Assembly (NCBI GenBank): GCA_964616825.1
Contig: CAZTSX010000016.1
Span: 1-64,000 of the forward strand
DNA: 64,000 nucleotides
Direction: 5' to 3'
From: QYOJ01 sp964616825
Lineage (GTDB): Bacteria > Bacteroidota > Bacteroidia > Bacteroidales > FEN-979
Shown: positions 42,738-51,033 of the stretch, in pieces
How positions within the stretch are numbered: position 1 is the stretch's first letter
How the letters are laid out: each line of letters opens with the position of its first letter
Made by a program: the position numbers and the translations under genes
Notes under the pieces: generated by a model
Seen by the model: the letters and a program-made list of their open reading frames with translations, nothing else
The model's database searches: none
What the model was told of the DNA's origin: nothing

Positions 42738-44004
42738 ATCCCGGTTCCTTTTCCTTCTGATCTGTTTACTGACGGTTAGCTCCAGCTTTGCGCAGATCCG
42801 CATTGCATCTCCCTATTCTCGTTTCGGAATCGGTGACCTGGCCGACAACAACAATGCCTGGAACCTCTCCATGGGTCAAACCAGTTATGCCATTCGCAGT
42901 CCGTATCATATCAATTATGGGAACCCGGCATCCTATACAGCGTTCGACTCTCTCTCATTTGTTTTTGAAGGAGGATTTAATGCAGATATCGTTCAGCTCT
43001 CATCCAATGTGCAAACAGTAACCAGTAACTACGCTTCACTTGGCTATGTCCTTTTCGGATTACCCATAACCAAATGGTGGAGAACCAGTTTTGGTCTGGT
43101 CCCTTATAGCGATGTAGGTTACAATGTCATCAACCTGGAGAACTATCAAGAAATTGGATATGTGGCAAGAATCTATCGTGGCGCCGGTGGGATCAACAGG
43201 TTCTACTGGGGAAACGGATTTAAACTATGGAAGAGCCTCTCTATCGGATTTAATATGTCGTATCTTTTTGGGAAGATGGAGCGTGAAGCAATCGTTTTTT
43301 TCCCCGATTCACTCTACTATGCGAATCTGAAAGTGATAAACAATGTGACCATGAATGATCTCTATTTCAATTATGGTATTCAATATCATGGTAGGCTGAA
43401 GAATGACCTTATGATCAATGCAGGCGCAGTATTTGCGCTGGAATCCAAAATGAACGGTGAAACGGATTATGTGGCACATACTTTCATCAGCGGATCATCC
43501 GGTATTGAGTACCCGAAAGACACGATAGCGATCGGGGAAGGCTTTAAGGGAAAAATAATTATTCCCATGACCTTCGGTGGTGGGATTGGATTGGAGAAGA
43601 AGAACAAATGGATGTTCAGTGTGGATTACAGATGGGCCAACTGGAAAAAATTTACTGCTTTCGATTTATCCGATTCTCTGGTAAACAGCCAGCAAATCAG
43701 TGCCGGAGCAGAATTTGTTCCCGATATCAACAGTTACAATAACTACTTCAAGCGGATACGATACAGAGTTGGATTCATTTTTAACAACACCTACCTGAAG
43801 CTTAGAGGCAAACAACTGAACGAGTATGCAGTGACGTTGGGTTTTGGCCTTCCATTACGAGGTGGGAGAACCCAATTGAATATCTCCATTCAAGCAGGTA
43901 TTCGCGGTACAATGGAATCGGACCTGATCAGGGAGAGCTACCTGCGGTTCGTCATCGGTTTTTCCATTTATGAACGATGGTTTGTCAAACGTAAGTATTA
44001 TTAG
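42727..44004 (+). CDS. Outer-membrane beta-barrel protein (FadL/OmpP1-like)
   Basis: A signal peptide ending SSFAQ (about residue 22) is followed by SPYSRFGIGDL and NYGNPASYTAFDSLSFVFEGG, the N-terminus typical of a Bacteroidota barrel family placed between coaX and lptC. Alternating strands run to an aromatic end (YERWFVKRKYY). Its role is unknown; the position next to lptC suggests an envelope-biogenesis link. The ATG lies inside the coaX 3' end, so it is translationally coupled. Confidence 0.85.
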   Translation: MPAKSRFLFLLICLLTVSSSFAQIRIASPYSRFGIGDLADNNNAWNLSMGQTSYAIRSPYHINYGNPASYTAFDSLSFVFEGGFNADIVQLSSNVQTVTSNYASLGYVLFGLPITKWWRTSFGLVPYSDVGYNVINLENYQEIGYVARIYRGAGGINRFYWGNGFKLWKSLSIGFNMSYLFGKMEREAIVFFPDSLYYANLKVINNVTMNDLYFNYGIQYHGRLKNDLMINAGAVFALESKMNGETDYVAHTFISGSSGIEYPKDTIAIGEGFKGKIIIPMTFGGGIGLEKKNKWMFSVDYRWANWKKFTAFDLSDSLVNSQQISAGAEFVPDINSYNNYFKRIRYRVGFIFNNTYLKLRGKQLNEYAVTLGFGLPLRGGRTQLNISIQAGIRGTMESDLIRESYLRFVIGFSIYERWFVKRKYY

Positions 44005-44006
44005 TC

Positions 44007-44576
44007 TTGAAGTCGATCTTCACCCGGATATTTTATACATTTTTCACTCTTTTATTTCTGTGGATTGGTTTCCAGAGTTGTCGACGCGAGATTAAAACAA
44101 TAGATGTCGAGATTGATACTGTATCACAAGCCTTGATGTCAGCAAAAGATATTGATGTAATCTTCAGTGACTCGGGGTATTTGCAGGCCAGGGTAACCGG
44201 TCCGGTAATCAAGCGGTTTGCCGGGGATTCCCCCTGGCTGGAGTTTCCCGAAGGCTTTCGGGCGGAGATGTATGATTCGGCTCAACGAATTGAGACCACT
44301 ATCACAGCTGATTATGGCAAACGAATTGAGAATACACGCATCATGGAGGCCAAAGGGAATGTGATCGTCCGTAATGAGTTCAAGAATGAACAACTCAACA
44401 CAGAAGTCCTGATATGGAATGAATTAAGACATACGATCCATACGGAAGCTCCGGTAAAGATAACCACCCCCAATAAAGTTCTGTATGGAACCGGTCTCCA
44501 ATCAAATGAGACTTTCAGCAACTATACAATCCTCCATCCAAGAGGGGAAATGAAGGTAGAGAAAGACTCTTTATAG
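44007..44576 (+). CDS. lptC: LPS export ABC transporter periplasmic protein LptC
   Basis: The 189-residue protein begins at TTG two bases after the previous stop. A membrane or lipoprotein leader (FQSC, Cys25) precedes the LptC beta-jellyroll: FSDSGYLQARVTGPVIKRF, FPEGFRAEMYDSA, ARIMEAKGNVIVRN and TEVLIWN. LptC carries LPS from the LptBFG transporter to LptA across the periplasm. Its neighbours are the conserved outer-membrane protein and ppiD. Confidence 0.88.
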   Translation: MKSIFTRIFYTFFTLLFLWIGFQSCRREIKTIDVEIDTVSQALMSAKDIDVIFSDSGYLQARVTGPVIKRFAGDSPWLEFPEGFRAEMYDSAQRIETTITADYGKRIENTRIMEAKGNVIVRNEFKNEQLNTEVLIWNELRHTIHTEAPVKITTPNKVLYGTGLQSNETFSNYTILHPRGEMKVEKDSL

Positions 44577-44585
44577 CATGATTTA

Positions 44586-44618
44586 CCTTGGTGTTTTAAC
44601 CAGAATTGAGTAATTTTG
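44586..44618 (+). promoter_or_regulatory. Promoter of ppiD
   Basis: TTG (44587-44589), 21 bases, then TAATTTTG (44611-44618), 25 bases before the ATG at 44644. Confidence 0.6.
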
Positions 44619-44643
44619 CACCTGTTTTAAAATTAGGATAAGA

Positions 44644-46764
44644 ATGGCGATTATTGGAAAAATAAGAAAACATTCGGCTCTTGCTGTAGTTATTGTAGGT
44701 ATAGCCATAGCTGCATTTGTGATTGGTGATTTCGGAAAGGGACAAAACCGTGCCGTTACAGACATAGGATCGGTGAACGGAGAGGAGATTCCTTATACAG
44801 ACTTTAATTACAAAGTTGAAGAGAACCTTGAGATCCAACGGGAGAATACTGGATTGGAGACGGTTACTGAGGAGGTTGCTTACAATGTCCGTCAGAATAC
44901 ATGGAATACGATGGTCGGAAACCTGGTGACTGGTGAAGAGTTTCACAAACTTGGTCTGGCCGTTTCTCCGGATGAACTGTTTGAGCTGGTTCAGGGCCAG
45001 CATCCACATCGGTATATCCTGCAGTATTTCAAAGACCCCAACACTGGCCAGTATGATCCTGCAATCGTACTGAACTATTTACGCAACCTGGATCAAATGG
45101 AGCCTCAGGCAAAAGCTCAGTGGCTTCAGTTTGAACGTGCTATAAAAGAAGATCAGTTTCAGCTAAAGTTTAACAATTTGATTGCTAGTTCCTACTATGT
45201 TCCTAAACAGATCCTGCATAAGCGGTACGAAATGCAGAGCAAATCATGGAACATTCGGTTTATGTCACCAAGTTATTATACAATTCCGGATAGTGTTGCT
45301 ACTCTGACAGATGAGGATTACAGGAAGTTTTTTGAGAAGAATAAGATCTATTTTTATATCGATCAACCATATGTTGACCTGGACTTTGTGGTATTTGAGG
45401 TGAAGCCTTCAGCGAAGGACCGAAGGGATATTGCAGAGGATGTTACGACACTCTACGCCGACTTCCAGACTGCCAATGATCCGCTGGCGTTTGTCAATGC
45501 CAACTCAGACAAGAAATTCGACACCAATTTTATCAGTGGCGATAATCTACCAGTAAGACTGGATTCATTACTTGTCAACTCACGGATCGACGGTTTTGTG
45601 CCTCCGTACGAGGAGAACAGCGCCTGGTATATGGCCAAGCTTCTTGCAAAAGCGGAACGTCCTGATTCCATGCAAGGATCCCAGTTGCTCGTCACCTGGG
45701 CCGATCTGGGTGTTGCAGAGAATGTTACCCGCACACAGACTCAGGCAAAACAACGTGCTGATAGTTTGCTGGCCCTCCTCAGAACCAATCCTTCCAGGTT
45801 TGCAGAAGTCACTAAAGAAACTTCCGACTACCCTACAGCAAAAGAAGATGGTGGTCTCCTCCCCTGGTTCCCCGATGGGAATCCCAACGTGAGCCCCTTC
45901 TTCGATGCCGGGGTTTCGATGCGGAAAAACGAAGTGAAGATCATCGAAACACGGCTCGGATATTCGTTGTTCCATTTATCAGAAAAATCTGAAGACCGAC
46001 CCAAGATCAAGGCGGCCATTCTGCAACGGAATATTGAACCAAGCAGCAAAACATTCCAGGATTATTATACTCAAGCCAGCATGTATGCAGGCAAATACAA
46101 CAACCCGATAGCATTTGATACCGGAGCTATTTCAGAAGGGATCAATATTCGACATGCTCAACAGGTTAAGGAGATGGACTATACTGTCAAGGATTTGCCG
46201 AATGCTCGAAATGTGATCAGGTGGTCGTTTGCCGAACAGACCAAAGTAGGAGAGGTTTCACCCGTTTTCGACCTGCAGGGTGTCTACGCTGTAATCTTAC
46301 TGAAGGATAGATACAAGAAAGGAGAACCACCCCTTGATCAGGTGAAAGAGAAAATCGAACCCAACGTTAGGAATGCTAAAAAGATTGAGATTCTCGCCGG
46401 ACGGCTGGAGGAGGCAATGAAGAATCAAACGGACATACACTCACTGGCTGCTGCATTCAATACTAAGGTCGATAGCACCACGCTGACCTTTTCCGGGATG
46501 AGCCGTTCACAAATAGCCAGGGAGAATGAAGTTATGGGCAACGTATTTGTATCACCTCCCGGCATATTAGCAGGACCCTTTCAGGGGAACCTTGGAGTTT
46601 ACGTAGTGATCGTGGATAACATCACCGATGCTCCGGCAAAAGAGAATTATTTAACTGAAGAGAGCTCTGACAAACGTGCATGGACCAACCGGGTTTCAAG
46701 CTCTTTATACGACGCACTGAAAAAGCAGGCCGACATTGTGGATAACAGGATTCTGTTTTATTAG
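44644..46764 (+). CDS. ppiD: Periplasmic peptidyl-prolyl isomerase/chaperone PpiD (SurA N-terminal type)
   Basis: The 706-residue protein has an N-terminal membrane helix (about residues 14-31: ALAVVIVGIAIAAFVIGDFG), a SurA-like chaperone domain, a parvulin-type PPIase domain (about 340-450: ADSLLALLRTNPSRFAEVTKETSDYPTAKEDGGLLPWF) and a C-terminal chaperone part. It helps fold outer-membrane proteins. Its own promoter lies in the lptC-ppiD gap. Confidence 0.92.
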   Translation: MAIIGKIRKHSALAVVIVGIAIAAFVIGDFGKGQNRAVTDIGSVNGEEIPYTDFNYKVEENLEIQRENTGLETVTEEVAYNVRQNTWNTMVGNLVTGEEFHKLGLAVSPDELFELVQGQHPHRYILQYFKDPNTGQYDPAIVLNYLRNLDQMEPQAKAQWLQFERAIKEDQFQLKFNNLIASSYYVPKQILHKRYEMQSKSWNIRFMSPSYYTIPDSVATLTDEDYRKFFEKNKIYFYIDQPYVDLDFVVFEVKPSAKDRRDIAEDVTTLYADFQTANDPLAFVNANSDKKFDTNFISGDNLPVRLDSLLVNSRIDGFVPPYEENSAWYMAKLLAKAERPDSMQGSQLLVTWADLGVAENVTRTQTQAKQRADSLLALLRTNPSRFAEVTKETSDYPTAKEDGGLLPWFPDGNPNVSPFFDAGVSMRKNEVKIIETRLGYSLFHLSEKSEDRPKIKAAILQRNIEPSSKTFQDYYTQASMYAGKYNNPIAFDTGAISEGINIRHAQQVKEMDYTVKDLPNARNVIRWSFAEQTKVGEVSPVFDLQGVYAVILLKDRYKKGEPPLDQVKEKIEPNVRNAKKIEILAGRLEEAMKNQTDIHSLAAAFNTKVDSTTLTFSGMSRSQIARENEVMGNVFVSPPGILAGPFQGNLGVYVVIVDNITDAPAKENYLTEESSDKRAWTNRVSSSLYDALKKQADIVDNRILFY

Positions 46765-46767
46765 AAC

Positions 46768-46858
46768 GTGAATCGTGAATCGTGAGACGCGAAACATGAA
46801 ATGTGATTTTTGACTTGAACCTTGAGCCTCGTACCTCGTCCCTCGACCCCGAACCCTT
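46768..46858. repeat. Heptanucleotide-periodic spacer array
   Basis: GAACGTG, AATCGTG, AATCGTG, AGACGCG, AAACATG, AAATGTG and later CTTGAGC, CTCGTAC, CTCGTCC, CTCGACC, CCGAACC fill the gap between ppiD and the convergent lipoprotein gene. Confidence 0.85.
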
Positions 46859-47189
46859 AATTAACAGTGTCTTTAATCGTGATTTCTTTCCGCCTGGAAG
46901 CCCACTCATTCCGGCTTTCCGTGTAGGCTCGAAGTTCTACCAGATATTTTCCGGGAGTTACATAGGTGTAAGAAGGATTGGTATCAGTGGAGGTGGAGTC
47001 ATTACCAAAATACCAGTCGAATGAGAAGGCCTGAGTTGACTGATTGGTGAATTTTACATTACAGGGTATTTCGAAGTTGTTGTTGCCACTGAATGAAAAG
47101 TTGGCTGTCGGAATCGGCTCATTCTTATAACATCCGCTAAGAATCAATGCAGAAAAGAGAACCAGCAGGTTATTTCGGAATGCGTTCAT
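46857..47189 (-). CDS. Small PKD-domain lipoprotein
   Basis: The 110-residue protein has a lipoprotein signal with LSGC (Cys20) and one PKD/Ig-like domain (about 29-108: FDWYFGNDSTSTDTNPSYTY, PGKYLVELRAY). Its ATG overlaps the atpC stop as ATGA, so the two are co-translated. An outer-membrane lipoprotein coupled to an ATP synthase gene is odd and probably reflects gene order, not shared function. Confidence 0.8.
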   Translation of the reverse strand: MNAFRNNLLVLFSALILSGCYKNEPIPTANFSFSGNNNFEIPCNVKFTNQSTQAFSFDWYFGNDSTSTDTNPSYTYVTPGKYLVELRAYTESRNEWASRRKEITIKDTVN

Positions 47190-47425
47190 TCTGCTAAGAT
47201 AAGCACTTTGTTCTCCAATACTTCAATCACCCCTCCGTTGATCTCAAAAAACTTAGGATTATCTCCTTTGATGACCACCTTTACAGATCCCTTTTTCAGT
47301 ATAGAGATAAGCGGAGCATGACGTTCCATCACCTCGAATGAGCCATCTATACCTGGAAGCTGCACCAGTTGTACATTGTCTCCGGCATAGAGGGTAGTAT
47401 CAGGTGTTACAATCTCAAGGTGCAT
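47186..47425 (-). CDS. atpC: F1 ATP synthase subunit epsilon (short form)
   Basis: The 79-residue protein covers only the N-terminal beta-sandwich: EIVTPDTTLYAGDNVQLVQLPG, SFEVMERHAPLISIL and FEINGGVIEVLENKVLIL. The C-terminal helical hairpin that brakes ATP hydrolysis in many bacteria is absent, which I recall as usual for Bacteroidota. It is encoded 71 bp after atpD. Confidence 0.93.
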   Translation of the reverse strand: MHLEIVTPDTTLYAGDNVQLVQLPGIDGSFEVMERHAPLISILKKGSVKVVIKGDNPKFFEINGGVIEVLENKVLILAE

Positions 47426-47469
47426 ATTGTTGGTTTAACTTGATAAAATGTTTTCTGAAGGGAGAATAA

Positions 47470-47493
47470 GTCCCCTTCAGGGGATTTAGGGGT
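47470..47493. repeat. CCCCTTCAGG/GGGGATTTAGGGG element between atpD and atpC
   Basis: AAGTCCCCTTCAGGGGATTTAGGGG holds a TCCCC-TTCA-GGGGA hairpin. The same flanks enclose a 20-base insert at 27858-27900. Confidence 0.7.
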
Positions 47494-47496
47494 TCT

Positions 47497-49005
47497 TTAT
47501 TTGCTCTCCGCCAATATTTTCTTGCCTTTTTCAATTGCCTCTTCGATGGTTCCTACAAGGTTAAATGCAGATTCCGGATACTCATCAACCTCTCCGTTCA
47601 GGATCATCTTGAAGCCTTTGATCGTATCTTCAATACTTACAAACGTACCCGGGATACCAGTGAATTGTTCAGCTACATAGAATGGTTGTGAGAGAAATCT
47701 TTGAACACGGCGGGCGCGGTGAACAACCTCTTTATCCTCATCAGAAAGTTCATCCATCCCCAGGATAGCGATAATATCCTGAAGCTCTTTGTATCGTTGA
47801 AGGATCTCTTTGATCTGTTGAGCGATGTTGTAATGTTCATCGCCTACCACATCAGGAGTAAGGATCCTGGAGGTAGAATCAAGGGGGTCAACAGCGGGAT
47901 AGATTCCCAGCTCGGCGATTTTCCGGCTCAATACGGTGGTGGCATCCAGGTGGGCGAAAGTGGTTGCCGGGGCCGGATCGGTCAGGTCATCAGCGGGGAC
48001 ATAAACTGCCTGGACAGAGGTGATAGATCCTCTTTTGGTGGACGTGATTCGTTCCTGCATGATTCCCATTTCAGTAGCCAGGGTTGGCTGGTAACCGACT
48101 GCAGAAGGCATCCGTCCGAGGAGAGCAGAGACTTCCGAACCAGCCTGAGTAAACCGGAAAATGTTATCAATGAAGAATAGAATATCACGACCACCCGTCT
48201 TTTCGTCTCCGTCACGGAAATATTCAGCCAGGGTGAGGCCGGAAAGTGCCACACGGGCACGGGCTCCAGGAGGTTCATTCATCTGTCCAAATACCATGGT
48301 TGCCTGAGATTTTAACAGCTCTTTATGATCCACTTTGGAAAGATCCCAGCCACCCTTTTCCATATCTTCAAGAAACTCTTTTCCGTAACGGATAACACCC
48401 GACTCAACCATCTCACGTAACAGATCATTCCCTTCACGGGTACGCTCTCCAACTCCACCAAACACCGATAACCCGGAGTATTTCTTGGCAATATTGTTGA
48501 TCAGCTCCATGATGATCACGGTTTTACCAACACCTGCGCCGCCAAACAGACCAATCTTTCCTCCTTTCGAATAGGGCTCGATCAGGTCGATCACTTTGAT
48601 CCCGGTAAAGAGAACTTCTTTGGAGGTACTTAGTTCGTCAAATTTCGGAGGATCCCGGTGAATCGGATAGGTATGCTTATGAGATACCGGACCCAATCCA
48701 TCGATCGGTTGCCCGATCACGTTAAAGAGTCGTCCGCGAATGTCTTCACCAACAGGCATCGAGATCGGTCCGCCTTTAGCAACTACTTCCATTCCTCTGC
48801 GCATACCATCTGTTGAGTCCATCGCAATGGTCCTGATCGTATTTTCACCAATATCATATTGGCACTCCAGAACAACCTTATGCCCTTGCTCGTTCTTCAC
48901 TTCCAGCGCATCGTAGATGTTCGGGAGAGTCATATTCTCATCAAAGATAACATCCACAACGGGACCAATAATCTGAGAGATTTTGCCTGTAATTTTCTCT
49001 TGCAT
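47497..49005 (-). CDS. atpD: F1 ATP synthase subunit beta
   Basis: The 502-residue catalytic subunit has Walker A GGAGVGKTV (about residues 155-163), GERTREGNDL, FFIDNIFRFTQAGSEVSALLGRMPSAVGYQPTL and the C-terminal helical domain. It makes ATP from the ion gradient. Only atpD and atpC are here; the other F1Fo genes must lie elsewhere, a split layout known in Bacteroidota. A -7 box lies 24 bp upstream. Confidence 0.98.
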   Translation of the reverse strand: MQEKITGKISQIIGPVVDVIFDENMTLPNIYDALEVKNEQGHKVVLECQYDIGENTIRTIAMDSTDGMRRGMEVVAKGGPISMPVGEDIRGRLFNVIGQPIDGLGPVSHKHTYPIHRDPPKFDELSTSKEVLFTGIKVIDLIEPYSKGGKIGLFGGAGVGKTVIIMELINNIAKKYSGLSVFGGVGERTREGNDLLREMVESGVIRYGKEFLEDMEKGGWDLSKVDHKELLKSQATMVFGQMNEPPGARARVALSGLTLAEYFRDGDEKTGGRDILFFIDNIFRFTQAGSEVSALLGRMPSAVGYQPTLATEMGIMQERITSTKRGSITSVQAVYVPADDLTDPAPATTFAHLDATTVLSRKIAELGIYPAVDPLDSTSRILTPDVVGDEHYNIAQQIKEILQRYKELQDIIAILGMDELSDEDKEVVHRARRVQRFLSQPFYVAEQFTGIPGTFVSIEDTIKGFKMILNGEVDEYPESAFNLVGTIEEAIEKGKKILAESK

Positions 49006-49028
49006 GTTCTGTTTTAAAAAAGTTTGTG

Positions 49029-49036
49029 CAAATATA
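49029..49036 (-). promoter_or_regulatory. -7 box of atpDC
   Basis: TATATTTG on the minus strand, 24 bases before the atpD ATG, between the M23 gene stop and atpD. Confidence 0.6.
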
Positions 49037-49058
49037 AATAATTCTACATATATCCTCC

Positions 49059-49928
49059 TTAACGAACACGTAATACTCGTCCGATCCGGAGTAATGTTGT
49101 CGATCTGATTTTGTTCATAGCACAGATCTCTCTGATGGAGGTACGATATTTCATCGCCAGCTCACCAAGAGTATCTCCACTCTTGATCTTGTGGTATACC
49201 GCATTCATATCCCAGTCGTAAGGATAAAATACTTCTTTCCGGACAGGGAAGACTTGGGTAATCAGGCGGCAACTGTCGAGATCGATCATTCTCCGTGGAT
49301 CTATCGGAACATCCCGGTATCGTAATTCAAAGTGGAGATGTGGTCCACGGCTGCGACCGGTGGAACCACCAAGGCCAACAAGATCTCCGGAATTGACTAT
49401 CTGGTTTACCTTGACTTTAACCTTGGAGAGGTGTGCATAATAGCTCTCCAGTCCGTTGTAGTGCCTCACGATCACCAGGTATCCATACCCTCCCCGGTTG
49501 TATCGTGCATACCGGACCACTCCGTCGAAAACGGCACAAACAGTGTCTCCGGTTTTCAAACGCAAATCCAATCCTTTGTGTGTATACATAAATCCCCGGA
49601 TGAGATGCTTAACCGGGATCGGCATACAAAATTTCATCTTTTCTGTTATGAGATACAGGACAGTATCCTTGATGCTATCTGGCTTCATGTATTTCAAATA
49701 ACGCACCCGGTCGTTAACCCACCCATCTTCAATGATTCCCGTGGAATCTTTCTCAATGTCGAGCATCAAAGGTACGTCAGCCAGAAAAATCCAGGCATAA
49801 TTCTTATAGAGAATCACCTTTCCTTTTTTCGTCTCCACAGTATCCAGAATGTTGATAGGATTGACTTGGGAGGAAAGGAACAGGGGAAACATCAGGATAA
49901 GGGAAAGAAAATAGAAAAGTCTTTTCAT
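49059..49928 (-). CDS. M23-family murein endopeptidase with LysM domain
   Basis: The 289-residue protein has a signal peptide (to about residue 20). The LytM/M23 catalytic set is complete: HKGLD (about residues 122-126, zinc His and Asp) and HLHFE (about 202-206), with GSTGRSRGP before it. A C-terminal LysM domain (HKIKSGDTLGELAMKYRTSI) binds peptidoglycan. It probably cuts cross-links during growth. It is 5 bp after lspA in the same direction. Confidence 0.94.
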   Translation of the reverse strand: MKRLFYFLSLILMFPLFLSSQVNPINILDTVETKKGKVILYKNYAWIFLADVPLMLDIEKDSTGIIEDGWVNDRVRYLKYMKPDSIKDTVLYLITEKMKFCMPIPVKHLIRGFMYTHKGLDLRLKTGDTVCAVFDGVVRYARYNRGGYGYLVIVRHYNGLESYYAHLSKVKVKVNQIVNSGDLVGLGGSTGRSRGPHLHFELRYRDVPIDPRRMIDLDSCRLITQVFPVRKEVFYPYDWDMNAVYHKIKSGDTLGELAMKYRTSIREICAMNKIRSTTLLRIGRVLRVR

Positions 49929-49933
49929 CTCTT

Positions 49934-50545
49934 TTACTCTTTTTCGGGCTTGCTGAATAACTTCTTCTGGAAAAGGATCAGCAGAGCCACGCCAGTTGTA
50001 ATAGAAGAATCAGCCAGATTGAAAACCGGACGGAAAAAGATAAAATCTTCACCACCTATTACGGGAAACCAGGATGGATAATGGCTTTCAATAAGAGGAA
50101 AATAGAGCATATCAACCACCTTCCCATGCAGGAATCCGGCATATCCACCTTCAGGGGGAAAGAGTGTAGCGATTTGGTGATAATTACTTTCACTAAAGAT
50201 CAATCCATAGAAAGCGCTATCGAGGATATTGCCGAATGCACCTGCCATGATCAACGAGATGCAGATTGCTAACCCTATTTTATAGCCCGGTTTTTTGGTT
50301 ACATGATGAAGCCAGAAACCCATCGCAATAACGGCGAGTATCCGGAAGATACTGAGAATCAGTTTCCCTGTATTTCCCCCCAGGCTCATCCCAAAAGCCA
50401 TGCCCTCATTTTCTGTGAAATGGAGAAAAAACCAGTTGTTGAAAACGGGAATACTCTCACCCAGGTACATATGAGACTTCACCCAAATTTTGAATACCTG
50501 ATCAAGGATTAGAATCAGGACAATGATGATGACGGCTCGTTTCAA
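49934..50545 (-). CDS. lspA: Lipoprotein signal peptidase II
   Basis: The 203-residue protein has four membrane segments. Catalytic Asp residues are in GKVVDMLYFP (about 140) and FNLADSSI (about 176), and TENEGMAFG and GAFGNILDS are conserved. It removes the signal peptide from prolipoproteins. It lies in a run with dksA and ileS upstream, a common Bacteroidota order ileS-dksA-lspA. Confidence 0.96.
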   Translation of the reverse strand: MKRAVIIIVLILILDQVFKIWVKSHMYLGESIPVFNNWFFLHFTENEGMAFGMSLGGNTGKLILSIFRILAVIAMGFWLHHVTKKPGYKIGLAICISLIMAGAFGNILDSAFYGLIFSESNYHQIATLFPPEGGYAGFLHGKVVDMLYFPLIESHYPSWFPVIGGEDFIFFRPVFNLADSSITTGVALLILFQKKLFSKPEKE

Positions 50546-50571
50546 TTTCCGGGAAGGATTATGCAGATGAC

Positions 50572-51030
50572 CTATTTATCCTTAGGCTCGAATGGACGGG
50601 GTGTTTGAAGAGGCGCTTGAACGGGGACGCCTTGCTTCCGTTTTGCTTCGATGCTCAATGTAGCATGAGGGACAATACGCAACCGGTCTTTCGGAATCAA
50701 TTTGCCAGTGACACGACAAACACCATAGGTTTTATTTTCGATTCGTACCAGTGCATTCTCAAGTGATTTGATAAACTTCTCCTGACGAGCAGCAAACTTG
50801 CTGTTCTCCTCTTTTGAGAATACCTGATACCCCTCTTCAAGTACTTTAAATGTAGGCGACGTGTCGTTGGTATCGTGTTCATTACCGGTTGTATAAGATT
50901 CTGTTAAAAGCTTCAGGTCATTTTGAGCCTTTTCCAGTTTATTCAGGATGATCTGGCGGAATTCTTCCAGCTCTTCGTCTGAATATCTTGTCTTTTCTAC
51001 TGTGGTTGCTGGCTTTTTCATTTCTTTCAT
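50572..51030 (-). CDS. dksA: DksA/TraR-family transcription factor without a full zinc finger
   Basis: The 152-residue protein has a long N-terminal coiled-coil region (about 17-110) and the DksA C-terminal motif YGVCRVTGKLIPKDRLRIVPHATLSIEAK. Only one of the four zinc Cys remains (GVC); the second position is Thr and the later pair is missing, as in the metal-free DksA2-like forms. DksA binds the RNA polymerase secondary channel and works with ppGpp. It lies 3 bp after ileS ends. Confidence 0.93.
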   Translation of the reverse strand: MKEMKKPATTVEKTRYSDEELEEFRQIILNKLEKAQNDLKLLTESYTTGNEHDTNDTSPTFKVLEEGYQVFSKEENSKFAARQEKFIKSLENALVRIENKTYGVCRVTGKLIPKDRLRIVPHATLSIEAKRKQGVPVQAPLQTPRPFEPKDK

Positions 51031-51033
51031 GTT

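Noticed and set aside
47186..47425. atpC as a truncated pseudogene
   Set aside because: The short epsilon form is usual in Bacteroidota and the N-terminal domain is complete.
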